From NCBI GenBank assembly GCA_003854995.1, contig RQOI01000049.1, positions 1 through 31,364 on the forward strand: a stretch of DNA of 31,364 nt. Direction: 5' to 3'. Origin of the DNA: Candidatus Zhuqueibacterota bacterium (GTDB lineage: Bacteria > Zhuqueibacterota > Zhuqueibacteria > Residuimicrobiales > Krinioviventaceae). Shown here piece by piece: positions 8,741 to 16,360 of the stretch. The translations under genes were made by a program, and so were the position numbers. How positions within the stretch are numbered: position 1 is the first letter of the stretch; every line of letters starts with the position of its first letter. Below the pieces are notes generated by a model that had not been told where the DNA came from, did not search any database, and worked only from the letters and a program-made list of their open reading frames with translations.

Positions 8741-10114
8741 TTGCAGCAAGCTTCGCATGAGCGAGAGGCCTGGGGATCGCGCGTTGGATTTGTGCTGGCA
8801 GCTGCCGGATCTGCCGTCGGACTTGGCAATATCTGGCGATTCCCTTATGTCACCGGCCAAAATGGCGGCGCCGCTTTTGTCGTGATATACATCCTCTTTG
8901 TCCTCTTGATCGGCATGCCGGTGATGGTCGCCGAAATAGCCATAGGTCGTCACGCCCGTCGCAATCCTGTCGGTGCATTTCGCAAGATCGCGCCAAAAGG
9001 ATTGTGGCCCCTTGTCGGCTTTCTGGGAGTCGCCACTGGCATCGGCATCCTCTCCTATTATTCGGTCATTGCGGGTTGGACCTTTGGCTATTTTATCAAG
9101 ACGTTGCTCGGCGCTTTTTCGCAGTCCATGACATCCGAGCAATCGATAGTGGTTTTCAATCAGTTTGTCGGCAATCCGCTGATCGCGATCGGTCATCTTT
9201 TCTTATTCATCCTTTTCACCGCCGTCGTGGTGATGGGCGGCGTTTCCGCGGGCATCGAACGCTGGGTGAAAATATTGATGCCGCTGCTGCTCGTCCTGTT
9301 GCTCATCCTGACCATTCGTTCTGTGACGTTGGAAGGGGCGCGCAAAGGTCTTGAATTCTATTTAAAGCCTGATTTTTCAAAGCTCGATGGCGGCGCCATT
9401 GCCATGGCGCTGGGCCAGGCATTGTTCTCGCTCAGCCTCGGCATGGGCGCGATGATCACCTATGGCAGCTATGTCGGAAAACAGGATAACATCATCGTGT
9501 CCGCCGGATGGGTCTGCTTTTTTGACACTCTGGTCGCCATCCTGGCCGGTTTTTTGATTTTCCCCGCGCTGTTTGCCAGGGGCCTTGATCCGGCGAGCGG
9601 CCCCGGGCTTGTTTTCGTCGTCCTGCCAACCATTTTCGCGGAAATCCCTCTTGGCAGTTTCTTTGGGGCTGGTTTTTTTCTCCTGTTAACCGTTGCTGCG
9701 CTCACATCGACCATTTCACTTCTCGAAGTGACGGTGGCCTATATGGTCGATGAAAAAAAGTGGCGACGCAAGCCCGCCGCCCTCTTCATGTCCTGTCTGG
9801 CGTTCCTGCTCGGCATTCCTTCCGCCCTGTCTTTTGGCGGCGTCGACTGGCTGTCCCGGATGCCGCGCATCGGTCTCGGCTTTCTGGATTTGATGAATAT
9901 TTTCATGGGCAACTATTCCCTCACCATCGGCGCATTTCTCATATCCATTTTTGTCGGCTATAAATGGGGCATGGCCGGCATTCGCGCGGAGGTTGAACAG
10001 GCCGGCGCTGTTTTCTTTTTTCGCAAGACCTGGACATTCCTCATCCGCTTCATCTGCCCCGTTGCAATATTTGCTATTTTTGTTTATATTGTCGTGACGA
10101 AAAATTACTTTTAG
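8741..10114 (+). CDS. Neurotransmitter:sodium symporter family (LeuT-like) Na+-dependent transporter
   Basis: 457 residues, almost entirely hydrophobic, with about 11-12 membrane spans, consistent with bacterial LeuT/NSS proteins. The first span carries the diagnostic unwound segment AAAGSAVGLGNIWRFPYVTG (20-39) that binds sodium and substrate, followed by QNGGAAF and the MPVMVAEIAIGRHAR loop. The family couples import of amino acids or related amines to the sodium gradient across the cytoplasmic membrane. The substrate cannot be told from the sequence. The start is TTG, supported by the strong ribosome site. It heads the long run of co-directional genes to purH. Confidence 0.93.
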   Translation: MQQASHEREAWGSRVGFVLAAAGSAVGLGNIWRFPYVTGQNGGAAFVVIYILFVLLIGMPVMVAEIAIGRHARRNPVGAFRKIAPKGLWPLVGFLGVATGIGILSYYSVIAGWTFGYFIKTLLGAFSQSMTSEQSIVVFNQFVGNPLIAIGHLFLFILFTAVVVMGGVSAGIERWVKILMPLLLVLLLILTIRSVTLEGARKGLEFYLKPDFSKLDGGAIAMALGQALFSLSLGMGAMITYGSYVGKQDNIIVSAGWVCFFDTLVAILAGFLIFPALFARGLDPASGPGLVFVVLPTIFAEIPLGSFFGAGFFLLLTVAALTSTISLLEVTVAYMVDEKKWRRKPAALFMSCLAFLLGIPSALSFGGVDWLSRMPRIGLGFLDLMNIFMGNYSLTIGAFLISIFVGYKWGMAGIRAEVEQAGAVFFFRKTWTFLIRFICPVAIFAIFVYIVVTKNYF

Positions 10115-10167
10115 CCTGTGGCGCTTGCCATGTGCGGTAATGCGCCCGGCCAAATTCAGGTGCAAAG

Positions 10168-10713
10168 ATGACGCGTGAACAAGCCCATGATCTCGTCAGA
10201 CCTCGTTTTTCAAACAAAAATCTCTTCAAGCATGTGCTCGCCGTCGAGGCGGTCATGCGCGAACTGGCTCTGTTTTTTGACCAGGATGTTGAGGAGTGGG
10301 GTCTGACCGGTCTGCTGCACGACCTGGACTATGAAGAGACGATGAACAGACCGGAGCAACACACCCTTGTCACAGAAAAAATTCTGCAAGAGTACGATGT
10401 GCCAGATAGAATTGTCCATGCGATCAAGAGCCATAATGATCTTGCGCCGCATGAAAGTCTTCTCGATCGAGCTCTTTATGCAGCCGATCCCATCACCGGC
10501 TTGATCGTCGCCGCTGCGCTCATGCATCCCGATAAGAAACTGGCCTCCATTGATCCCGACTTTATATTACGGCGGTTCAAAGAGAAATCGTTTGCGCGCG
10601 GCGCCAACCGCGATCAGATCAAATCGTGCCAGGATATAGGTCTGTCGCTGCAGGACTTTACCGCCATTTCTCTGCGCGGCATGCAAAAGATCAGTGGCGA
10701 GCTGGGTCTGTGA
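10168..10713 (+). CDS. HD-domain hydrolase (HDIG type)
   Basis: 181 residues. His22 in LFKHVLAVEAVM, the HD pair at 51-52 in GLLHDLDYE, and a later His/Asp pattern (IKSHNDLAP, ALYAADPITGL) make the metal-dependent phosphohydrolase fold complete. Proteins of this size are often annotated as HDIG-domain or nucleotide phosphohydrolase-like. The substrate is unknown. The ATG at 10168 follows AGGTGCAAAG. The next gene starts one base after its stop, so the two are probably coupled. Confidence 0.82.
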   Translation: MTREQAHDLVRPRFSNKNLFKHVLAVEAVMRELALFFDQDVEEWGLTGLLHDLDYEETMNRPEQHTLVTEKILQEYDVPDRIVHAIKSHNDLAPHESLLDRALYAADPITGLIVAAALMHPDKKLASIDPDFILRRFKEKSFARGANRDQIKSCQDIGLSLQDFTAISLRGMQKISGELGL

Positions 10714-10714
10714 T

Positions 10715-11092
10715 ATGAGATGGTCGATATCTTTACTATTGCTGATCCTGGCGACGCCAGCGTGGACGCAATTCTCCGCGAACGCAGCAGACAGCTCATC
10801 TGTTCCCACCAACCGTTCCGCGCATGATCAGTGGTTCGGCCAGGACAAGGCGCATCATTTCATGGTCAGCGCCTTTCTGACCGGCTTTTCCTACTATGCG
10901 ATGAAACAAGAGTTTGCGCAGACGCCAGCGACCGCATCTGTCTCGGCAATGAGTTTTTCACTCTCCGCCGGAGTGGCAAAAGAAATTTACGATGCGGTGA
11001 GCGGCAAGGGTATGCCGAGCTGCAAAGATATTGTGGCGGATGTGGCGGGAGTTGCAGTCGGATTTTTGCTATTGAATATATCTTCTTTTTAG
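10715..11092 (+). CDS. YfiM / DUF2279-like exported protein
   Basis: About 125 residues. The N-terminus is a signal peptide (MRWSISLLLLILATPAWTQF). The rest carries the pattern DKAHHFMVSAFLTGFSYY, SLSAGVAKEIYDAVSGKGMPSCKDIVADVAGVAVG, which is the conserved core of the DUF2279/YfiM family (KEIYD, S/C-K-D and ADxxG motifs). Function is unknown; E. coli YfiM is a predicted lipoprotein. No lipobox is seen here, so a periplasmic or membrane location is inferred. It starts two bases after the HD-domain gene stop and ends 14 bases before purF. Confidence 0.75.
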   Translation: MRWSISLLLLILATPAWTQFSANAADSSSVPTNRSAHDQWFGQDKAHHFMVSAFLTGFSYYAMKQEFAQTPATASVSAMSFSLSAGVAKEIYDAVSGKGMPSCKDIVADVAGVAVGFLLLNISSF

Positions 11093-11106
11093 ATAAGGTT
11101 ATGCTG

Positions 11107-12513
11107 ATGTCAAACGACAAAATCATCGACAAGCCGGAATGCAATTGTGGCACTGTTGCCGCGTACGGTCACCCTGAAGCAGCGTATCTGACCTATCTGG
11201 CGCTCTATGCGCTGCAACATCGGGGACAGGAGAGCGCGGGAATCGTCAGCAGTGATGGCGAAAAGATGTTTCAGCATATCGGCCGCGGTGTTGTCGCGGA
11301 CGTCTTTTCCGATCAGCAAAAATTCAACCGTCTGAAAGGCCACATTGCCATAGGCCACAATAGATACTCGACCACTGGTCGCACTTCGTTCCTCAATGCG
11401 CAGCCTCTTGTCGTCAATATGCGCGGCGGATCGTTGGCGATCAGCCACAATGGCAACTTTACGAACTCGGGCACCATTCGAAAGGAGCTGGTCAAACAAG
11501 GCACTATTTTTCAGACGACTACAGACACTGAAGTGATGGTGCATCTGATCGCCCGTTCACAAAAAAAAGAGATGCACAGCCGCATCATCGAAGCGCTGCA
11601 GCAAATTCGCGGCGCCTACTCCATGACCCTGATGATGAAAGATAGAATTTATGCCATGCGCGATCCCGACGGCGTGCGTCCCCTCTGCATCGGCAAAAGA
11701 GACGGCGCCTATTTTGTTGTTTCCGAGACATGCGCCCTCGATCTCATCCGCGCCGCCTATGTTCGCGATGTGCGACCGGGTGAGCTGATCGAAATCAGCA
11801 GCAAGGGTTTGAAAAAATATCGATTCGCCGATGCGACGACCGTTCACAAGTGTATTTTTGAGTTCATCTATTTTTCTCGTCCGGACAGTCGCATTTTCAA
11901 TGAGAATGTCGACAAGGTGCGTCGCAAGCTTGGGAAAAACCTGGCGCTTGAGAGTCCGGCGGATGCGGACATTGTCATTTCCGTGCCGGATTCGAGCAAC
12001 ACGGCGGCGGTCGGCTTTTCACGGCGCTCGGATCTAAAGTTCGAATTGGGCCTCATCCGCAATCACTATATCGGCCGGTCATTCATCAATCCGCAACAGC
12101 GCATGCGCGATTTTGCCGTTCGCGTCAAGTTCAACGCCGTGCGCGGCATCCTGAACGGGCGACGCGTCGTCGTTGTGGAAGACTCAATTGTTCGCGGCAC
12201 GACTATGAAGCAGCTCGTCAAGCTCATTCGTCAGGCCGGTGCAAAAGAGGTGCATGTCAGGGTCAGCTCTCCGCCCATCATCTCTCCCTGCTACTATGGC
12301 ATGGATTTTCCCAGCAAGGGCGAGCTCATTGCGAGCAAAAAGACGGTCAAGGAGATCTGTGAATTTCTTGATTGCGACAGCCTGGCCTACCTGTCGATCG
12401 AAAAACTCCTGGAATCTGTCTCGCCTGATAACGGCGGCTATTGCACCGCCTGCTTCACCGGCGACTATCCGATTGCGATTGAAGAGAAAATAGGCAAATA
12501 CCAGCATGAGTGA
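11107..12513 (+). CDS. purF: Amidophosphoribosyltransferase (glutamine PRPP amidotransferase), [4Fe-4S] type
   Basis: First committed step of purine synthesis: PRPP + glutamine to phosphoribosylamine. 468 residues from ATG 11107, chosen because AAGG at 11095-11098 is 8 bases upstream of it but only 2 from ATG 11101. The frame is open far upstream, but that part is a shadow of the preceding gene. The N-terminal glutaminase nucleophile is Cys14, so a 13-residue propeptide must be cut off. QHRGQESAG, HNRYSTTG, SHNGNF and the PRPP loop VVVVEDSIVRGTT (354-366) are present. Cys249 (HKCIFEFIYF), Cys395 (SPCYYG) and Cys446/Cys449 (YCTAC) match the four ligands of the B. subtilis Fe-S cluster, so this is the oxygen-sensitive type. 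Its end overlaps the prenyltransferase by 8 bases. Confidence 0.96.
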   Translation: MSNDKIIDKPECNCGTVAAYGHPEAAYLTYLALYALQHRGQESAGIVSSDGEKMFQHIGRGVVADVFSDQQKFNRLKGHIAIGHNRYSTTGRTSFLNAQPLVVNMRGGSLAISHNGNFTNSGTIRKELVKQGTIFQTTTDTEVMVHLIARSQKKEMHSRIIEALQQIRGAYSMTLMMKDRIYAMRDPDGVRPLCIGKRDGAYFVVSETCALDLIRAAYVRDVRPGELIEISSKGLKKYRFADATTVHKCIFEFIYFSRPDSRIFNENVDKVRRKLGKNLALESPADADIVISVPDSSNTAAVGFSRRSDLKFELGLIRNHYIGRSFINPQQRMRDFAVRVKFNAVRGILNGRRVVVVEDSIVRGTTMKQLVKLIRQAGAKEVHVRVSSPPIISPCYYGMDFPSKGELIASKKTVKEICEFLDCDSLAYLSIEKLLESVSPDNGGYCTACFTGDYPIAIEEKIGKYQHE

Positions 12514-13465
12514 TCGGCTGACCCTGTTTGATTACCTCTTTCTCACGCGTCCAGTTCTTTTTTTCCCGGGATGGGCTACGTTTTTAGCCGGCTACGCGGC
12601 GGCGAACGGCGACGTCGATCTGTTGTCAGCGTTTGGGCGAGGTGAGCTGCATTTCGAATGGTGGAACGCTCGCATCGCCGCCGGGCTGGTGATATTTTCG
12701 TGCGCCATGGGTGGAAGTTTTGTCCTCAACCAGCTGCGGGACATCCATACTGACAAGAAGAATAATAAACTCTTTTTACTGGGGGACGGCTGCATTTCTC
12801 AGCGCGCAGGCTACATTGAGAGCTTTCTCCTGCTCGGCGCCGCTCTCGTCGGCGCCATTTTCTTCAAAGCGTCTTTCTTTTGCATGATCTGCGCCTTTAT
12901 CATCGTCACCGGCTACTTATACAATTTCGCGCCTTTTGAGTTCAAAAACAGACCGCTCTGGGGACTGGCAGCCAATATGGCCATGGGATGGCTGGCCTTC
13001 ACTCTTGGCTGGGTCGTCCTGCGCCCCGTCACGCTGTCGCTGCTGCTGTGCTCGCTGCCGTATCTGTTGTTCAATTCAGCTCTGTATCTGCTGACGACAC
13101 TGCCCGATATGGAAGGCGACCGAACGAGCGGCAAGCAGACATTCCCACTTCAATATGGCATCCATTCGACCATAGCTTTTTCTCTGTCTCTCTTCATTTT
13201 GACACCAATCGCCGCCCTCTGGCAGAGAAACGAATTCATGCTCGTGGTCTTTCTTCTGGCAACGCCTTGCATGCTGCGACTTGCCTTGCGGAGAGATGGA
13301 GCCTCGGCCATTGTGGCGGTAAAAACGGGGATCGCATCCTTTGCGCTGTTGATTTGTCTGCAATTCCCGCTTTTTTTCATGCTTTTGGCCGGCACGTTTT
13401 TTTTCACTCGTTTTTACTATAAAAATCGTTTTGACTTTGATTATCCCAATTTTAAGGGGCAGTGA
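12506..13465 (+). CDS. UbiA-superfamily prenyltransferase (candidate DGGGP synthase-like)
   Basis: 319 residues with about eight or nine membrane spans. The first aspartate-rich motif is NQLRDIHTD (Asn75, Asp79, Asp83), matching NDxxDxxxD. The second is DMEGD (Asp201, Glu203, Asp205) followed by RTSGKQT. These bind magnesium and the prenyl diphosphate, so the enzyme should be active. UbiA members attach prenyl chains to quinone precursors, haem, chlorophyllide or, in archaea, to geranylgeranylglyceryl phosphate. The neighbours (ferredoxin, geranylgeranyl reductase, CDP-alcohol phosphatidyltransferase) favour a lipid or isoprenoid-saturation role. Quinone synthesis remains possible. The ATG overlaps the end of purF, and the ferredoxin gene starts 4 bases after the stop. 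Confidence 0.85.
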   Translation: MSDRLTLFDYLFLTRPVLFFPGWATFLAGYAAANGDVDLLSAFGRGELHFEWWNARIAAGLVIFSCAMGGSFVLNQLRDIHTDKKNNKLFLLGDGCISQRAGYIESFLLLGAALVGAIFFKASFFCMICAFIIVTGYLYNFAPFEFKNRPLWGLAANMAMGWLAFTLGWVVLRPVTLSLLLCSLPYLLFNSALYLLTTLPDMEGDRTSGKQTFPLQYGIHSTIAFSLSLFILTPIAALWQRNEFMLVVFLLATPCMLRLALRRDGASAIVAVKTGIASFALLICLQFPLFFMLLAGTFFFTRFYYKNRFDFDYPNFKGQ

Positions 13466-13469
13466 TTCT

Positions 13470-13667
13470 ATGAAGCACAATTTTTATAGCAAAATTGCAT
13501 ACGATCGTCAACTGTGCGATTTTTGCGGCGCCTGTGTCGCTGTCTGTCCGCACGATGCCATTGAATTGGCCGAAGCGGACTTGTCCATCACGGAGAGCTG
13601 TACGTTCTGTGCAAATTGTGTGCATGTCTGTCCGATGCGCGCCCTGGAGATCATCGATGCGAGATAA
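13470..13667 (+). CDS. Small 2x[4Fe-4S] ferredoxin
   Basis: 65 residues with two complete cluster motifs, CDFCGACVAVCP and CTFCANCVHVCP, the classic clostridial-type bacterial ferredoxin fold. The start is ATG 13470, preceded by AAGGGG at 13454-13459; an upstream extension would run into the prenyltransferase coding region. Its last 11 bases overlap the start of the reductase gene. This arrangement suggests a dedicated electron donor for that flavoprotein. In Methanosarcina acetivorans a ferredoxin encoded next to geranylgeranyl reductase was reported to be needed for full saturation of archaeal lipid, as I recall. Confidence 0.9.
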   Translation: MKHNFYSKIAYDRQLCDFCGACVAVCPHDAIELAEADLSITESCTFCANCVHVCPMRALEIIDAR

Positions 13668-14829
13668 ATACGATATCGTCATTGTCGGCGCCGGCCCGGC
13701 TGGCTCGACGACCGCTCGTTTTGCCGCCGCTGCGGGCGCCTCTGTTCTCATGCTGGAAAAAGATCGCGATATCGGCATCCCGGTGCGTTGCGCCGAAGGC
13801 GCGTCAGAGGCAGGATTGCGCGCCGTCCTGGAAAATATCGACGAGCGCTGGATCGATAACAGGATCAGCGAAGTATTTTTTCACTCTCCGGGCGAAAAAA
13901 TGGTCGAGCTGAAATTCAAGCAGGTCGGCTACATATTAAACCGCAAATTATTCGACTATGACCTGGCGCAGATGGCGGTCCGCGCCGGCGTCGAGGTGTT
14001 GACAAAAGCCTATGTCTTTGATCTTTTGCGGGAAGATGATAAAATCGCCGGCATTAGGTTTTCACACATGGGCAAGACGTTCGACGTCAAGTCAAGGCTT
14101 GTCGTCGGCGCAGATGGCGTCGAGTCCCGCGTCGGTCGATGGGCCGGCATCAAGACTCGCACCAAAATGGGCGACATCGAGACCTGCGCCCAATACACCG
14201 TGCACGATTTGAATTTGGCGGACAACCATTTGCATCTGTTCTTTTCGTCCAAGATCGCCCCTGAAGGTTATCTCTGGATCTTCCCAAAAGGAGATGGCCG
14301 GGCGAACATCGGACTGGGCATCTCCGGCGATGCGGCGGCGAAAAAAGCGCCCGTCTCCTACTTGGATGAATTCATGGCGGAACGCTATCCGCACGCATCC
14401 ATTTTGAACAGCGTTGCCGGCGGTGTCCCGTGCGACCGCACCTTGGAGACTATTGTCCTGGATGGTTTGATGCTCGTCGGTGATGCGGCCCATCAATGCA
14501 ATCCAATCACCGGCGGCGGCATCGCGCCGGCGCTCATCGCCGGCAAAATTGCCGGTCAGGTGGCAGGCCGGGCGATTGCGGAAGGCGATGTGAGCGCCAA
14601 ATCAATGCAGGACTATCCGCGGCGTTGGCACAAGGCAGAAGGACGGAATCACCAGATTTTTTACCGGCTGAAAAATTACATCTACAAACTGACGGATGAC
14701 GAACTGGAGGGCATTGCGGAAGCAGCCCTGCACGTTCCGGTTGCTAAACGTTCTCTGGTCACTTTGTTTAGAGCGGCGCTGGTGAAAAAACCGTCGCTGA
14801 TCCTTGACGCGGTCAAGGTCTTCACCTGA
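13657..14829 (+). CDS. Geranylgeranyl reductase family FAD-dependent oxidoreductase
   Basis: 390 residues. ATG 13657 begins the conserved N-terminus MRDKYDIVIVGAGPAG (dinucleotide-binding motif 11-16). It continues with VRCAEGAS (Cys45, the position of the conserved Cys in archaeal geranylgeranyl reductases), GADGVESRVGRWAG, GYLWIFPKGDGRANIGLGI (204-222) and GDAAHQCNPITGGGIAPAL (275-293, FAD contact). The family reduces isoprenoid double bonds in archaeal lipids, chlorophyll phytyl chains or menaquinone tails. The start lies inside the ferredoxin gene. A longer frame upstream is open but is only a shadow of the ferredoxin. With the UbiA gene before it and the phosphatidyltransferase after it, a role in saturating a membrane isoprenoid is likely. 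Confidence 0.9.
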   Translation: MRDKYDIVIVGAGPAGSTTARFAAAAGASVLMLEKDRDIGIPVRCAEGASEAGLRAVLENIDERWIDNRISEVFFHSPGEKMVELKFKQVGYILNRKLFDYDLAQMAVRAGVEVLTKAYVFDLLREDDKIAGIRFSHMGKTFDVKSRLVVGADGVESRVGRWAGIKTRTKMGDIETCAQYTVHDLNLADNHLHLFFSSKIAPEGYLWIFPKGDGRANIGLGISGDAAAKKAPVSYLDEFMAERYPHASILNSVAGGVPCDRTLETIVLDGLMLVGDAAHQCNPITGGGIAPALIAGKIAGQVAGRAIAEGDVSAKSMQDYPRRWHKAEGRNHQIFYRLKNYIYKLTDDELEGIAEAALHVPVAKRSLVTLFRAALVKKPSLILDAVKVFT

Positions 14830-14838
14830 GAGGATGTC

Positions 14839-15435
14839 ATGAAAAAAAGCGGGCTCTGTCAATTGATCCGCGAGGATGAAAACAAGTATGCACTGCCGAA
14901 TTTGCTCACGGTCTTGCGGCTGGTCTTCTTGCCTTTCATCTTTTATTTTTTGTATCGCCATTCACTTACAGGTGACCTTTTAGCGCTTTTTTTTATGTTG
15001 CTGGCGTCTCTGACCGACTATCTTGACGGCCATTTCGCGCGCAAACTGAACAAACAATCGCAGCTGGGTCGTATGTTAGATCCGCTCATCGACAAGTTGG
15101 CGGTGGGCACGACGATGCTGGTGCTGGCGCATATCAAAGGAATGCCCTTCTGGTATGCGGGGATGGTGATCGCGCGCGATTTGTTCCTGTTGACGCTCGG
15201 CCTTTTGGTCATTTCGAAAAAACAATTCATCGCCGAGTCGAACAAGCTCGGCAAATGGACATCGACCATTTTCGCCATGGTCATCATCACCTTCACGCTG
15301 AATATCCCGTATGTCAAGTATGGCCTGATGTACCTCTCAGTCCTGCTTGTGCCGGCGAGCGTGATCGGCTATCTTTACAAGTACAGGATGCATCTCCCGA
15401 GGATGAGAAACCTCTTTAAGAATATTTTTGATTGA
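14839..15435 (+). CDS. CDP-alcohol phosphatidyltransferase (PgsA-like)
   Basis: 198 residues, several membrane spans. The full family signature is present: DYLDGHFARKLNKQSQLGRM followed by LDPLIDK, that is D-x2-DG-x2-AR-x8-G-x3-D-x3-D, the catalytic and metal-binding residues. These enzymes move a phosphoalcohol head group onto a CDP-activated lipid at the inner membrane. Length and motif fit phosphatidylglycerophosphate synthase (PgsA), but archaeal archaetidylglycerol or archaetidylinositol-phosphate synthases share the same signature. The neighbouring UbiA and reductase genes leave that open. ATG 14839 is preceded by GAGAGG, which overlaps the reductase stop. Confidence 0.92.
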   Translation: MKKSGLCQLIREDENKYALPNLLTVLRLVFLPFIFYFLYRHSLTGDLLALFFMLLASLTDYLDGHFARKLNKQSQLGRMLDPLIDKLAVGTTMLVLAHIKGMPFWYAGMVIARDLFLLTLGLLVISKKQFIAESNKLGKWTSTIFAMVIITFTLNIPYVKYGLMYLSVLLVPASVIGYLYKYRMHLPRMRNLFKNIFD

Positions 15436-15445
15436 AAGGCATCGA

Positions 15446-16360
15446 ATGCTCAGCGCGTTGGCAAAACTGGCAAAGGGATTGGCAAAAACCAGAGCAGGCT
15501 TTTTCGACGGCGTGTCCTCAATTGTGAAAGGCCGTCGTATCGATGCGGCTGTTTTGGATGAACTCGAGGAATTGCTTATACTGAGCGATCTCGGCGTCGA
15601 TACCGCGGAACAATGCATAGCTGATCTCCGCGAGCGCGCGCGACAGTCCGGCGCAGTGACGGAACAAGAGGTCGTGGCTATCCTCAAAAATGATCTCGTG
15701 TCGCTGTTCAAAGAGAGCGGCAGAGATGAAACCGCAGCATATCATACAAAGCCGCATGTCATCAGCGTCGTCGGCGTGAACGGCACTGGCAAGACGACGA
15801 CGATCGGCAAACTGGCGCATCGATTCGCCGGCCAGGGGAAAAGAGTGCTGCTCGGCGCTGCGGATACATTTCGAGCCGCAGCGGTCGATCAGCTTGATAT
15901 CTGGGCGGATCGCAGTCATGTGGATGTCATCCACAGCCAGGCTGGAGCAGATCCTGCATCCGTATCTTTCGACGCTCTGAAGGCGGCGATATCGCGGCAG
16001 GTCGATGTCCTTCTCATCGACACGGCCGGGCGGCTGCATACCAAAAAAAATCTGATGGCTGAATTGACGAAAATTCATAGCGTGCTGAAGAAGCAAATGC
16101 CGGATGCGCCGCACGAGGTTTTGCTCGTGATCGATGCGACGACCGGACAGAACGGTCTGGTGCAGGCAAAACAGTTTGCCGAGGCAGTGGATGTGACCGG
16201 TCTGGTGCTGACCAAGCTGGATGGCACGGCTAAAGGGGGCATTGTTTTTTCTATCGCCCGAGAGCTCTACATCCCGGTTCGATACATCGGCATCGGCGAA
16301 GGGATTGATGATCTGGAGGAATTCGACGCCGAGACATTTGTCGAGGCGTTCTTTCAATGA
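15446..16360 (+). CDS. ftsY: Signal recognition particle receptor FtsY
   Basis: GTPase that docks the SRP-ribosome complex at the inner membrane for co-translational insertion. 304 residues from ATG 15446, which has AAAGG six bases upstream; TTG 15428 is a poorer alternative. The helical N domain (about 1-95) is followed by the G domain: P-loop GVNGTGKT (110-117), DTFRAAA (140-146), DTAGR, TKLDGTAKGG and the C-terminal GIGEGIDDLEEFD. The acidic A domain of E. coli FtsY is absent; membrane contact is probably through the short amphipathic N-terminus (LAKLAKGLAKTRAGFF). Its stop overlaps rimO by 4 bases. Confidence 0.96.
   Translation: MLSALAKLAKGLAKTRAGFFDGVSSIVKGRRIDAAVLDELEELLILSDLGVDTAEQCIADLRERARQSGAVTEQEVVAILKNDLVSLFKESGRDETAAYHTKPHVISVVGVNGTGKTTTIGKLAHRFAGQGKRVLLGAADTFRAAAVDQLDIWADRSHVDVIHSQAGADPASVSFDALKAAISRQVDVLLIDTAGRLHTKKNLMAELTKIHSVLKKQMPDAPHEVLLVIDATTGQNGLVQAKQFAEAVDVTGLVLTKLDGTAKGGIVFSIARELYIPVRYIGIGEGIDDLEEFDAETFVEAFFQ

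Noticed and set aside
10831..11106. N-terminal extension of purF
   Set aside because: The frame is open but overlaps the YfiM-like gene. PurF needs its nucleophile cysteine close to the N-terminus, and the ribosome site favours ATG 11107.
13495..13656. N-terminal extension of the geranylgeranyl reductase
   Set aside because: It is a shifted reading of the ferredoxin gene. The FAD-binding motif begins right after ATG 13657, as in the family.
15518..16357. 279-codon minus-strand ORF
   Set aside because: Antisense to ftsY, which is certain from its GTPase motifs.
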